Source: Verrucomicrobiota bacterium
GTDB taxonomy: Bacteria > Verrucomicrobiota > Verrucomicrobiia > Verrucomicrobiales > Verrucomicrobiaceae
Assembly (NCBI GenBank): GCA_023429545.1
Contig: JAEYUU010000447.1
Coordinates: 1-7,030, forward strand
Length of the DNA: 7,030 nt
Reading direction: 5' to 3'
In this document: positions 1 to 6,735 of the stretch, in pieces
Layout: each line of letters begins with the position of its first letter
Numbering within the stretch: position 1 is the first letter of the stretch
The notes under the pieces: model-generated
The model's database searches: none
Told to the model about the DNA's origin: nothing
What the model saw: the letters and a program-made list of their open reading frames with translations, nothing else
Translations under genes and position numbers: made by a program

Positions 1-508
1 TCACGGCGCGGAAATAACTCGCCCCCATGAATGACATGAACTCGAACCTCCTGCCGGGCAGCAGCGTGTCGGGTGCGATCAGGCGGAAGCCTGCAAAGCC
101 ATCAGGATACTTCACCGTCTCGGGCACTTTCAAATCACCGTATTTGAAGTAGTCCTTGGAAAAAGGAACACCGAGGGGCTGGCCATTCTTGATCTGGAAA
201 AACTCGACCGTCTTCTTGGCGGTCCATCCAAGATGAAAGAAGTCTATCTTGTACGAGTGCTCCACGTCGCTGTAGAGCGCCTTGTCCTCCTTGAATCGGA
301 TCTGCCGGTGGCCGTCGTATTTCAGCGTGTCGAAAAAAGGATCCAGCGGATGCACGGGAGGCGCATAAGGCTTCTGTGCCAGCGATGCGGCATAAGCCTC
401 CAGATCCAAAAAGGTACGAATGGGAGGAGTAGGGGTACCTTGGGCCTGAATTGACGACGTTGCGCACATCAGCGCAAGCAAACCGGACAGAACGGGACGA
501 AACAGCAT
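1..508 (-). CDS. opgG: Periplasmic glucan biosynthesis protein, OpgG/MdoG family (partial, N-terminal third)
   Basis: The gene starts with ATG at 508 and stays open for 169 codons to the left edge, so the C-terminal part is outside the window. Residues 1-22 form a signal peptide: a short start with Arg4, a hydrophobic core, and an I-Q-A cleavage site before Gln23. The mature part shows the conserved beginning of the MdoG domain: YDGHRQIRFKEDKALY at about 61-76, IDFFHLGW at about 86-93, GFAGFRL at about 136-142, and the diagnostic FMGASYFRAV at about 160-169. Family knowledge: OpgG and OpgD act in the periplasm in making osmoregulated periplasmic glucans (beta-glucan backbones), which implies an outer membrane. 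OpgG and OpgD cannot be told apart from this fragment, so the symbol is provisional. No Shine-Dalgarno precedes the ATG. The upstream gene on the same strand ends 122 bases away, so a separate promoter is plausible. The partner glucosyltransferase OpgH, if present, would lie outside the window. Confidence 0.9.
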   Translation of the reverse strand, partial: MLFRPVLSGLLALMCATSSIQAQGTPTPPIRTFLDLEAYAASLAQKPYAPPVHPLDPFFDTLKYDGHRQIRFKEDKALYSDVEHSYKIDFFHLGWTAKKTVEFFQIKNGQPLGVPFSKDYFKYGDLKVPETVKYPDGFAGFRLIAPDTLLPGRRFEFMSFMGASYFRAV

Positions 509-541
509 AAGAACGTTGAAAGACAGCGGGAGACCGCCGCT

Positions 542-569
542 AGCATGCCGTGAGAATGCACAACGTCAA
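542..569 (-). promoter_or_regulatory. Candidate sigma-70-type promoter for the glucan gene
   Basis: On the minus strand TTGACG (569-564; 5 of 6 matches to the -35 consensus) is followed after 16 bases by CATGCT (547-542; 3 of 6 matches to the -10). It would start transcription around 535, about 27 bases ahead of the ATG at 508. The -10 is weak, and how well sigma-70 consensus applies to this organism is unknown. The rest of the 122-base gap (509-630) holds no convincing intrinsic terminator for the hydrolase gene that ends at 631. Confidence 0.22.
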
Positions 570-630
570 GAGAGCGAGGCGGACAATAAGGTGCCTTGGG
601 GGCAGGGTCAAAGCGAGGCCGTGGGACGCC

Positions 631-1632
631 CTAAGGGGGTGCCGACTCCAGAAAGAAGCGGCCCAGGGTGGCATATACCTGGGCGGGAGTAATCAGGATG
701 TTGTTATGCCCGGCGCCTGGCACGTTGAGGAACTGCTTCCGAGGGCTGGGCACGGCGTTCAGGAGCGCCTTCGCGTGGTGCGGTCGGATGAAGGCGTCGG
801 CATCCCCGTGGCCGATGAGGACCGGCATGGTGCTGAGGCGCGCGGCGGCATCGACGGGGCGGATGGCAGCCGGGTCAAAGCCCGCCCGATGCTTGACCAG
901 CGCGTAGACCAGCGCTTCGGCGGGACGCCGGAGAGGGCCAAAGAACTGCGCGGACTGGTCGTGGATGACCTCCTGCAACGTGGCGAAGCCGGACAACTCC
1001 GCCACCGCGAACCAACCGTCCTGAGGGCGGGCTGCTGCCTGGATGGAGATGGCGCCGCCTTGGGAAATGCCGAACAGTCCTGCCGGAGCGGGCCCAAACC
1101 CGAAATGCCGCGCCGCTTCCCGCAGGATCTCGCTGGGCAGCGCCGCTTCGCCATGTCCGAAGGTGGCGAAGGGCGCGGGATGGTCGCCATGTCCTGGCAA
1201 ATCCACCAGGATGCAGCGGAAGCCGACTGCGCAGAAACGTTCCGCCACCGGGAGGTAGTCTTCCTTGCGACCCTTGTGGCCGTGCAGCAGCACGAGCGTG
1301 GCCTTGATGGTGCCCCAAGGCTTGAGCGTCATCCCCCGGGCCTGGAGTTCACTGCGCACCTTGCTGCCCTTCACCGCAGCCGGGCCGGGGAGGGGGAGTG
1401 GCTCGCACAGCAGGCAGGGCGTTTCAAAACCGGAGCTCGACCGAACCTGAAAGGGCTCAACGCGCACCCCATGATCCTGAGGGTGGGCCAGGAACGCAAC
1501 GTGATAATCCTGGAGGGGACGGCGAGCCGGTGTGATGAGCCTGCTGGAGGCATACCAGGCAAAGCCGAAGAACCCCACGCAGCCCACAAGGACGAGCAAG
1601 ATCGCAATCCGGCAGCAGCGCTTCCAGTTCAT
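631..1632 (-). CDS. Membrane-anchored or lipoprotein alpha/beta hydrolase
   Basis: A 333-residue serine hydrolase of the alpha/beta fold, similar in layout to the Hydrolase_4/S33 group; the substrate cannot be read from sequence. The N-terminus (MNWKRCCRIAILLVLVGC) is a positively charged, hydrophobic anchor running to about residue 27. It contains LVGC at 15-18, which fits a lipobox, although the hydrophobic stretch continues past Cys18, so a simple membrane anchor is equally possible. The catalytic domain begins near residue 110. LLHGH at 115-119 is the oxyanion-hole region, DLPGHGD is at 144-150, the nucleophile elbow GISQGG at 188-193 gives Ser190, HGDAD at 275-279 gives the acid (probably Asp279), and GAGH at 306-309 gives His309. 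The triad looks intact. The gene starts 9 bases after the stop of the metallo-beta-lactamase on the same strand, so the two are very likely co-transcribed. No strong Shine-Dalgarno is present; translational coupling is likely. Confidence 0.9.
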   Translation of the reverse strand: MNWKRCCRIAILLVLVGCVGFFGFAWYASSRLITPARRPLQDYHVAFLAHPQDHGVRVEPFQVRSSSGFETPCLLCEPLPLPGPAAVKGSKVRSELQARGMTLKPWGTIKATLVLLHGHKGRKEDYLPVAERFCAVGFRCILVDLPGHGDHPAPFATFGHGEAALPSEILREAARHFGFGPAPAGLFGISQGGAISIQAAARPQDGWFAVAELSGFATLQEVIHDQSAQFFGPLRRPAEALVYALVKHRAGFDPAAIRPVDAAARLSTMPVLIGHGDADAFIRPHHAKALLNAVPSPRKQFLNVPGAGHNNILITPAQVYATLGRFFLESAPP

Positions 1633-1641
1633 ATCCGCAGT

Positions 1642-2517
1642 TCAGGGATTCGGCCTCGCCTTCTGCTTTTCCCATTCCTTCAGGAACGCCTGCTCGCGGT
1701 CTTCCACGTAGCGTTTGTAGCCCTCGGGATCGATGAAGGGATTTGCGGCATTGGCGCCGAGCAGCTTGAACTTGCTCTCCATGTCGTAGTAGCTGCCGTG
1801 CGCTCCCAGGAAAAGATCCATTGGAAGCTGCTTCAGCACACGGAAGGTCTTTTCATAGTCGGTGGCGATGCCCGGATACTCCTTGTTGTTCACGAGGATA
1901 TACCCGGGATTCACGTTGGGGCTGCCGATGATCACGGCATTGAGTTTCTTACCATTCTCCTCAACCTGCAGGGTCCATGTAGTGCAGCCTTGGGTGTGGC
2001 CGGGCGTGAGATGGGCAACCATTGTGGTGCCGCCGAGTTTCACCTCGTCGCCATCCTTCAGCACGCGGTCCACCTCGGTCGCGGGGAAGGTGAGGTAAGC
2101 CGGGCGCAGCCGGGATCTCGGCGCTCCCCCGGATTCCACGTTGTCCGTGTCCTGCTCCATCACCATATACTCGCAGCCAGTGACTTTCTTGATCTCGGCA
2201 CTGCCGGCACAGTGGTCCCAGTGCGCGTGGCTGATGAGCAGGATTTTCACGTCGCTGAACTTGAATCCCAGCTTCTCCACGCTGGCGCGGATCATGGATA
2301 CGGATTCCTCCAGGCTGCTGTTGATGAGGATGTGTCCCTCTGGTGTGGTGATCAGGTAGGAGGCCAGTCCCTTCGATCCCACGTAGTAGAGGTTTCCCGC
2401 GACCTTGTGGGGAGGGAAGGGCTCGGTCCAGTCCGAGATGTTTTGCGCGGGCGCGCTGGTGATGCCGGTGCTCATGCACAGGGCCAGCATGCTGGAGAAG
2501 AGGAGGGTGCGAATCAT
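1642..2517 (-). CDS. Secreted metallo-beta-lactamase, subclass B3-like
   Basis: A 291-residue protein. ATG at 2517 was chosen, not the in-frame ATG at 2685, because it gives a clean signal peptide (cleavage after A-P-A at residue 24) and the longer form would run back into dapL. The zinc ligands of the B3 type are all present: HAHWDH at 97-102 (His97, His99, Asp101, His102), PGHTQG at 172-177 (His174) and LGAHGSYYD at 237-245 (His240). GSPNVNPGY at 198-206 lies where B3 enzymes have their conserved serine loop. Family knowledge: B3 enzymes are periplasmic, bind two zinc ions and open beta-lactam rings. Many environmental B3-like proteins have unproven or weak activity, and other hydrolases share the fold. 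The length is normal for B3. No Shine-Dalgarno is seen: the bases before the ATG are almost all pyrimidines. The gene lies just downstream of an intrinsic terminator and 9 bases upstream of the hydrolase gene. Confidence 0.9.
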   Translation of the reverse strand: MIRTLLFSSMLALCMSTGITSAPAQNISDWTEPFPPHKVAGNLYYVGSKGLASYLITTPEGHILINSSLEESVSMIRASVEKLGFKFSDVKILLISHAHWDHCAGSAEIKKVTGCEYMVMEQDTDNVESGGAPRSRLRPAYLTFPATEVDRVLKDGDEVKLGGTTMVAHLTPGHTQGCTTWTLQVEENGKKLNAVIIGSPNVNPGYILVNNKEYPGIATDYEKTFRVLKQLPMDLFLGAHGSYYDMESKFKLLGANAANPFIDPEGYKRYVEDREQAFLKEWEKQKARPNP

Positions 2518-2538
2518 GGGGGAGGAGAGGGGGGCGGC

Positions 2539-2577
2539 AAAAAAATTCCGGGGAATGGGACCGCCCCATTCCCCGGA
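2539..2577 (-). terminator. Intrinsic (rho-independent) terminator after dapL
   Basis: Read on the minus strand, a 13-bp perfect stem (arms 2565-2577 and 2547-2559; core CCGGGGAATGGG) encloses a 5-base loop (2560-2564). One further base is followed by a run of seven T residues (2545-2539). This is a textbook intrinsic terminator. It begins 33 bases after the dapL stop at 2610 and ends 22 bases before the metallo-beta-lactamase start at 2517. A second small hairpin, AACGA-TTT-TCGTT on the plus strand (2584-2596), sits between the stop codon and the terminator. Confidence 0.9.
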
Positions 2578-2609
2578 TGTTGAAACGATTTTCGTTCTAC
2601 TAAAAGCGC

Positions 2610-3845
2610 TTACTTCAGTGCGGCGATGCGGCGGCAGACTTCCTCCACATTGGCGCGGCTGTTGAAGGCGCTGATGCGGAACCATCCTTCACCGGCGCTG
2701 CCGAAGCCGCTGCCGGGGGTGATGACCACATTGGCCTCGTTCAGCATCTTGTCGAACATCTGCCAGCTCGACAGACCGCTGGGGCAACCGACCCACACGT
2801 AGGGAGCATTCACGCCGCCATAGACGGGAAGACCGGCCTTCTTGCAGGCTTCCACCAGCAGGGCGGCATTGCCCATGTAGTGCTCGATGAGTTCCTTCAC
2901 CTGCGCCTTGCCTTCATCGGTGTACAGGGCTTCCGCACCCTTCTGCACGATGTAGCTGGCGCCATTGAACTTCGTGCTGTGGCGGCGGCTCCAGAGGGGA
3001 TGCAGCGGGTGCTTGCTGCCGTCCTTCTTGCGGCCCATGAGCGTCTTGGGGATCACCACAAAGGCGCAACGCACGCCGGTGAAACCACCGTTCTTGGAGA
3101 AGCTGCGGAACTCAATGGCACACTCGCGCGCGCCTTCGATTTCATAGATGCTGCGGGGCAGCTCCGGGTCGCGGATGAAGGCCTCATACGCGGCGTCGTA
3201 GAGCAGCGTGGTATCATTCGCCAGGCAGTATTTCACCCAGGCTTCGAGCTGTGCGCGTGTGGCCACGGCGCCGGTCGGATTGTTCGGGTAGCAGAGGTAG
3301 ACGAGGTCCACCTTCTCCTTCGGGATGTCAGCCACGAAGTTGTTCTCCGGAGTGCACTTCAGGTACACGAGACCGCCGTACGCTCCGCTCTCGTCCGCGT
3401 CACCGGTGTTGCCGTTCATCACATTGGTATCCACGTACACGGGGTACACCGGGTCGGTGATGGCGATCTTGTTTCCGCTGCCGAAGATGTCCAGGATGTT
3501 GCCGGTGTCGCACTTGCTACCGTCGGACACGAAGATTTCGTCCGCATCGATGTTCAGGCCGCGGGCCTGAAAGTCGTTCTTGGCGATCGCCTGGCGCAGG
3601 AAGTCATAGCCTTGCTCAGGGCCGTAGCCGTGGAAGGATTCTCGCTTGCCCATTTCATCCACTGCCTCTTGCATGGCGTAGCGGACTGCTTCAGGAAGGG
3701 CCTCCGTCACATCGCCAATGCCACAGCGGATGAGCCGCTTCGCCGCATCAGGGTTGGCTTCGGTGAAGGCCTTCACGCGCCGGGCGATCTCGGGAAAGAG
3801 GTAGCCGGCCTTGAGCTTGAGGTAGTTTTCGTTGATGAGTGCCAT
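2610..3845 (-). CDS. dapL: LL-diaminopimelate aminotransferase
   Basis: A 411-residue fold-type I, PLP-dependent aminotransferase. Family knowledge: DapL converts tetrahydrodipicolinate directly to LL-diaminopimelate using glutamate as amino donor, a one-step route to the precursor of lysine and meso-DAP that replaces DapD/C/E or Ddh. It is found in plants, Chlamydiae, Verrucomicrobia and others. Motifs visible: [16 protein letters not shown] near the N-terminus, typical of Dap[11 protein letters not shown] at 71-80; [10 protein letters not shown] at 107-116; YPNNPTG at 186-192; YDAAYEAF at 216-223; the PLP-lysine motif [10 protein letters not shown] at 248-257 with Lys251; TPGSGFG at 376-382 and GWFRISAF at 387-394. 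ATG at 3845 was preferred over the tandem ATGs at 3878-3873 because it gives the usual N-terminus [12 protein letters not shown]. Neither start has a Shine-Dalgarno. The gene appears monocistronic: a divergent promoter region lies upstream and an intrinsic terminator 33 bases downstream. The enzyme acts in the cytoplasm. Confidence 0.96.
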   Translation of the reverse strand: MALINENYLKLKAGYLFPEIARRVKAFTEANPDAAKRLIRCGIGDVTEALPEAVRYAMQEAVDEMGKRESFHGYGPEQGYDFLRQAIAKNDFQARGLNIDADEIFVSDGSKCDTGNILDIFGSGNKIAITDPVYPVYVDTNVMNGNTGDADESGAYGGLVYLKCTPENNFVADIPKEKVDLVYLCYPNNPTGAVATRAQLEAWVKYCLANDTTLLYDAAYEAFIRDPELPRSIYEIEGARECAIEFRSFSKNGGFTGVRCAFVVIPKTLMGRKKDGSKHPLHPLWSRRHSTKFNGASYIVQKGAEALYTDEGKAQVKELIEHYMGNAALLVEACKKAGLPVYGGVNAPYVWVGCPSGLSSWQMFDKMLNEANVVITPGSGFGSAGEGWFRISAFNSRANVEEVCRRIAALK

Positions 3846-3873
3846 GGTAAAAAAGAGTGCTGAGGAGCCGGTC

Positions 3874-3901
3874 ATCATGACGGAAAGGGGCGCAATTGCA
3901 A
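3874..3901 (-). promoter_or_regulatory. Candidate promoter for dapL
   Basis: On the minus strand TTGCAA (3901-3896; 4 of 6) and CATGAT (3879-3874; 4 of 6) are separated by 16 bases. Transcription would begin near 3867, giving a leader of about 22 bases before the ATG at 3845. If so, the upstream ATG pair at 3878-3873 would lie inside the promoter, which supports the shorter dapL start. Matches are moderate and could be chance. Nothing else is recognisable in the 262-base divergent gap 3846-4107 apart from this and the plus-strand candidate. Confidence 0.25.
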
Positions 3902-4059
3902 CCGTCCGTGCCGCTGAAGCACCGCGTATGTCAGAGGACGGAGAAATTGCCTCGCCTTCACGAGTGCCACCTTGCCCATGTTGAGAAGGGAATATTGCAG
4001 CCGACCTCTGAGATTCAGGGTCCGTGCCGACAGATTTCTTTCGAAATCAAGGAAATGCA

Positions 4060-4088
4060 TTGCGAAGCACCGTGAAAGGATTTATTCT
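4060..4088 (+). promoter_or_regulatory. Candidate promoter for the ABM-like gene
   Basis: TTGCGA (4060-4065; 4 of 6 to the -35) and TATTCT (4083-4088; 4 of 6 to the -10) are spaced by the optimal 17 bases. Transcription would begin near 4095, leaving only about 13 bases before the ATG at 4108. This short leader fits the absence of a Shine-Dalgarno. If it is right, the in-frame ATG at 4024 lies upstream of the transcript and cannot be used. Confidence 0.3.
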
Positions 4089-4107
4089 GACAAGAACCAC
4101 GTCGATT

Positions 4108-4416
4108 ATGCACGTCACGATTCGGCGATATAAAATTCACACTGGAGAAACCCAGAAGCTGGTGGATTCGATCAACAAGCACTTTGTGCCCATGATCCGT
4201 GAGGCTCCCCAGTTCGTGGCGTACTACGCCTTCGACGAAGGAGACGGGGATGTGAGCAGCGTCAGCATCTTCGAGGACGAGGCGAGCGCTAACGCGTCCA
4301 ATCAACTGGCCTCCCAGTTTGTGATGAAGCACCTTTCTGGCCTCATTCCATTCCCTCCGAAGATCATCTCCGGAGATGTGGTGGCCACGGCCATGGGCGG
4401 CGAAGTGCCCGCGTAG
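4108..4416 (+). CDS. Small ABM-like (dimeric alpha-beta barrel) protein
   Basis: A 102-residue protein starting at ATG 4108 (MHVTIRRYKI). The in-frame ATG at 4024 would add 28 residues with no family resemblance, so the shorter form is preferred. The pattern is that of stand-alone ABM/ferredoxin-like domains of about 100 residues: an opening beta strand VTIRRYK, a helix with VDSINKHFVPMI at 19-30, then FVAYYAFDEGDGDVSSVSIFED at about 36-57 as two strands with an acidic turn (quoted here in parts: FVAYYAF, DEGDGD, SVSIFED), then a helix with ANASNQLASQFV at 61-72 and a final strand around IISGDVV. Such proteins form dimers with a ligand pocket. Some are cofactor-independent monooxygenases or haem-related enzymes, but many have no known reaction, and no catalytic residue can be assigned here. 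It is cytoplasmic, with no signal peptide. It is divergent from dapL and convergent with the cyclase gene (32-base gap), so it is probably a single-gene unit. Confidence 0.8.
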   Translation: MHVTIRRYKIHTGETQKLVDSINKHFVPMIREAPQFVAYYAFDEGDGDVSSVSIFEDEASANASNQLASQFVMKHLSGLIPFPPKIISGDVVATAMGGEVPA

Positions 4417-4461
4417 ACGAAGAAGTGAAGGGAAAGCGCAGGCCCTGCCTACTTCTTCGTC
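4416..4461. terminator. Shared stem-loop between convergent genes, possible bidirectional terminator
   Basis: GACGAAGAAGT (4416-4426) and ACTTCTTCGTC (4451-4461) form a perfect 11-bp inverted repeat. Inside it AGGG (4429-4432) can pair with CCCT (4443-4446), extending the hairpin after an internal loop. The left arm begins at the last base of the ABM-like stop codon. The right arm holds the last codons and stop of the cyclase gene. There is no T run on either side, so an ordinary intrinsic terminator is not shown; a structure protecting the 3' ends, or a chance result of lysine/glutamate codons, remains possible. Confidence 0.45.
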
Positions 4462-6635
4462 ATGATATACACGCCGTCCCAGTCCTTGGGCGGATCGGTG
4501 ATCAGGTTCTCGCAGCGGTGGATGTATTCGTAGGTAAGCTGGTCGGCGAGGCCGGCAGTTTCGGCCCGGACGAAGGCTTCTTTTGCCTCGGCGAATTTCC
4601 CCTCGCGGTAGAGATGAATACCCGATTCGAAATCCTCCAATCCCGCTGGCGTGGCTTCGTTCGCGCTGCCGATGACGGTGTAGACTTCCACTGGTTTCAG
4701 TTTGCCTTTCACGCGCACCAGATCTGCCGTCCGACAGACGAAGTCATCCCCCAGCTGCCGGCGCACGGCATCGCTGACGAGAAGATCCACGCCGTACTGC
4801 TTCGTGGCACTTTCCAGACGGGAGGCGGTGTTCACGCTGTCGCCAATGACCGTGATGTCCATCTTTTCATAGGGCGACTCACTGCCAATGTTCCCGACGA
4901 CGACCGGTCCCTGGTGGATGCCAATGCCGAACTTCAACTCCTGGATGCCGCGTTTCGTCCAGTCGGCATTCAGTTCCTCCAGAGATTTGCGCATCTCCAA
5001 TGCGGAGACCACGGCGCGCCGGGCGTCCTCGCGATCGCCCTCAGCACCTTGCTGGCCGCGCATGCTTCCCCAAAGCGCCATGACGGCATCGCCGATGAAT
5101 TTGTCCACAAGCCCGCGATGCTTGAAGACGCGCTCAACCATCTTGCTGAGGTACTCGTTGAGCTGCCCCACAATTTCTCCCGGAGACATGTTCTCCGACA
5201 TGCTGGTGAACCCGCGGACGTCTGAAAACAGAACGGTCACCGTGCGCTCGGTGCCGCCGAGGGTGTTGAAAAGGCTGGCGCGATCCCGCGTCATTTCCCG
5301 GGCCATTTCGGGGGAAGTATATCGTGCCAGAAGACGAACTGCGCGTTGCTGGGCGCGGCGCTGCATGAGATAGTTCCCAGTAATGCCGGCCACGCCGCAG
5401 AGATCGAGTGCGAGGACAAAAGGGACAGGGCTGGCCTCCAGGCTGTGTTTGTCAAAGAGGAGGAAGGTGCCGCCATAAGCGCCAATAGTTAAAAGCACGA
5501 GAGCCCCAAGGGTCGCCAGGGGATGCCGGACGAAGGATACCAACGTCCATGCAAGGACTGCGCCAAGCACGAGGCTGGCCCAAGTCCACCAAACTGGTGC
5601 ATCCTGCACGAAGGCCCCCGCAAGCAGTGCGGTGAGAGCATGGGCATGGATGCGCACCCCTTCAAAGCGGCCTAGCGTCGTTTCCTGAAAGTCCTGCAGA
5701 TCGGAAGCTGTGGCACCAATCATGACGATCTTGTCCTTGAAGGCAGCGCCATCGGCAAAATTGCTTTTCCACAGCTCATCAACGAAGATCTGGTGAATCG
5801 AGAGTGGGGCGTAGGAGTCGATATCGCAGAAGCGAATGCGCTCCAGCGCCTCAGCTTTCGACGCCCGCTCAGGATCCATCTTGCGACCCAGCACCATGGC
5901 GATGGACGGGCGGGGCACCTCCGTGTTGTCCATCTGCCCGCTGACAATCCCCTGCTTGATGAGTTGATTCACGGAGATCCAGTAGTTGGCGTGTCTCACC
6001 ACACCATCCAAGCCCCCATCGCCGAAAAAGTTGAGAATCCCAAACATGTCGCCGGTTACGAAATCAGGCCCAACGGCTGTGGCACTCGGAATCATCAGGG
6101 GCACATTTTCCGTGGCTTCGACAACGCGCTTGTGACCCACGGCCGCCTCGATTTCCCACTTGCCACCGACGACCACTTTTCCTTTATGCCGCTCCAAAGC
6201 CTCCTGAAGGAGCCGATCATCCTCGTCGTCGTGTGATGGAGCTTTGAAGGTAAGGTCCAGAAAGACGTACTTTGCTCCCGCGTCGAAAAGCCTGTCCAAA
6301 ACAGGTGCCCATACACGACGGCGCCACTGCCATTGCTTCTTCATTTCCTGCAGGGCAGGGGAGGCGTCTATTTCCTCAGGCCACAACGTGTCGAGTTTCT
6401 GGCTGGCGTCATCGATTCCCAAAATCACGATGTCGTCACGAGCGGGAGTTTTGTATGAACTGGCGTGAAACTCATCAAGCACAAACCGGTCCCGCACATC
6501 CATGAGGGGGCGGGTGGCGTCCAGTCCATACAACAGCGCCAGTAGGCCAAAGGCACCCAGGATCAGCATCGCCAGCACCCGCTGGTGCACGGCGGATTCA
6601 GAACTCAGCAGATTTTGCAGGCGGTTGCTTGTCAC
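4449..6635 (-). CDS. CHASE2-domain membrane-bound class III adenylate cyclase
   Basis: A 728-residue receptor cyclase that probably makes cAMP in response to an unknown extracytoplasmic signal. Domains in order: a transmembrane helix at about 19-38; a CHASE2 sensor at about 46-340 (IVILGIDD at 69-76, YVFLDLTF at 123-130, KIVMIGATASDLQD at 302-315); three membrane helices at about 348-368, 373-394 and 402-424; a charged linker at 425-460 that may be coiled; and the catalytic domain at about 462-655. Catalytic residues appear complete: metal-binding Asp472 (LFSDVRGFTSMSE) and Asp516 (DKFIGDAVMALWG), purine-selecting Lys512 and Thr595 (the K/T pair usual in bacterial adenylate cyclases), and transition-state Asn602 and Arg606 (VNTASRLE). 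The tail, about 665-695, resembles one TPR-like helix pair (YREGKFAEAKEAF), and the end is DWDGVYIMTKK. The start is GTG at 6635; the next in-frame Met (residue 23) lies within the first membrane helix, and a stop lies nine codons upstream of the GTG. There is no Shine-Dalgarno. No cAMP-binding partner is encoded nearby. Confidence 0.95.
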   Translation of the reverse strand: MTSNRLQNLLSSESAVHQRVLAMLILGAFGLLALLYGLDATRPLMDVRDRFVLDEFHASSYKTPARDDIVILGIDDASQKLDTLWPEEIDASPALQEMKKQWQWRRRVWAPVLDRLFDAGAKYVFLDLTFKAPSHDDEDDRLLQEALERHKGKVVVGGKWEIEAAVGHKRVVEATENVPLMIPSATAVGPDFVTGDMFGILNFFGDGGLDGVVRHANYWISVNQLIKQGIVSGQMDNTEVPRPSIAMVLGRKMDPERASKAEALERIRFCDIDSYAPLSIHQIFVDELWKSNFADGAAFKDKIVMIGATASDLQDFQETTLGRFEGVRIHAHALTALLAGAFVQDAPVWWTWASLVLGAVLAWTLVSFVRHPLATLGALVLLTIGAYGGTFLLFDKHSLEASPVPFVLALDLCGVAGITGNYLMQRRAQQRAVRLLARYTSPEMAREMTRDRASLFNTLGGTERTVTVLFSDVRGFTSMSENMSPGEIVGQLNEYLSKMVERVFKHRGLVDKFIGDAVMALWGSMRGQQGAEGDREDARRAVVSALEMRKSLEELNADWTKRGIQELKFGIGIHQGPVVVGNIGSESPYEKMDITVIGDSVNTASRLESATKQYGVDLLVSDAVRRQLGDDFVCRTADLVRVKGKLKPVEVYTVIGSANEATPAGLEDFESGIHLYREGKFAEAKEAFVRAETAGLADQLTYEYIHRCENLITDPPKDWDGVYIMTKK

Positions 6636-6657
6636 AGAGTGCGGATTGCCGTCCGAG

Positions 6658-6686
6658 CTTTAACGACGAAAGTGCCTCCCTGACAA
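6658..6686 (-). promoter_or_regulatory. Candidate promoter for the cyclase gene
   Basis: On the minus strand TTGTCA (6686-6681; 5 of 6 to the -35) is followed after 17 bases by TTAAAG (6663-6658; 3 of 6 to the -10). Transcription would begin near 6651, about 16 bases ahead of the GTG at 6635. The short leader agrees with the missing Shine-Dalgarno. The -10 is weak. The 13-base palindrome at 6697-6709 lies about 10 bases upstream of the -35. Confidence 0.25.
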
Positions 6687-6696
6687 GCCCCGGATT

Positions 6697-6709
6697 CGAA
6701 GAGTCTTCG
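6697..6709. repeat. 13-base palindrome in the divergent intergenic region
   Basis: CGAAGA-G-TCTTCG is a perfect palindrome with 6-base arms and a single central base. It overlaps the sequence GATTCGA (6693-6699), which occurs again at 6736-6742 and, inverted, at 6767-6773. It lies between the starts of the cyclase gene and the right-edge gene, upstream of the candidate cyclase promoter, so it could be an operator. No regulator is identified. Confidence 0.45.
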
Positions 6710-6735
6710 CAAATGGTATGAAACAAGCTTCAATC

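Noticed and set aside
135..467. A 110-codon frame on the minus strand at the left end
   Set aside because: It is a shifted frame within the glucan biosynthesis gene, whose correct frame shows a signal peptide and MdoG motifs up to the window edge.
573..619. 8-base direct repeat AGCGAGGC (573-580 and 612-619)
   Set aside because: Too short, with no flanking structure, to separate from chance in GC-rich DNA.
550..2583. A 677-codon open frame on the plus strand
   Set aside because: It lies antisense to two well-supported genes and the gap around them. Its translation is rich in Arg, Gly, His and Glu with no recognisable domain, as expected from the opposite strand of GC-rich coding DNA.
2604..2611. 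Palindrome AAGCGCTT across the dapL stop codon
   Set aside because: An 8-base palindrome is expected by chance in a window this long, and it overlaps coding sequence.
2518..2685. N-terminal extension of the metallo-beta-lactamase to ATG 2685
   Set aside because: It would overlap the end of dapL, run through the terminator hairpin, and bury the signal peptide behind 56 unrelated residues.
2880..3863. A 327-codon open frame on the plus strand
   Set aside because: It is antisense to dapL, which has clear family motifs throughout; the antisense product has no recognisable domain.
4425..5225. A 266-codon open frame on the plus strand
   Set aside because: It is antisense to the catalytic domain of the cyclase and lacks any motif of its own.
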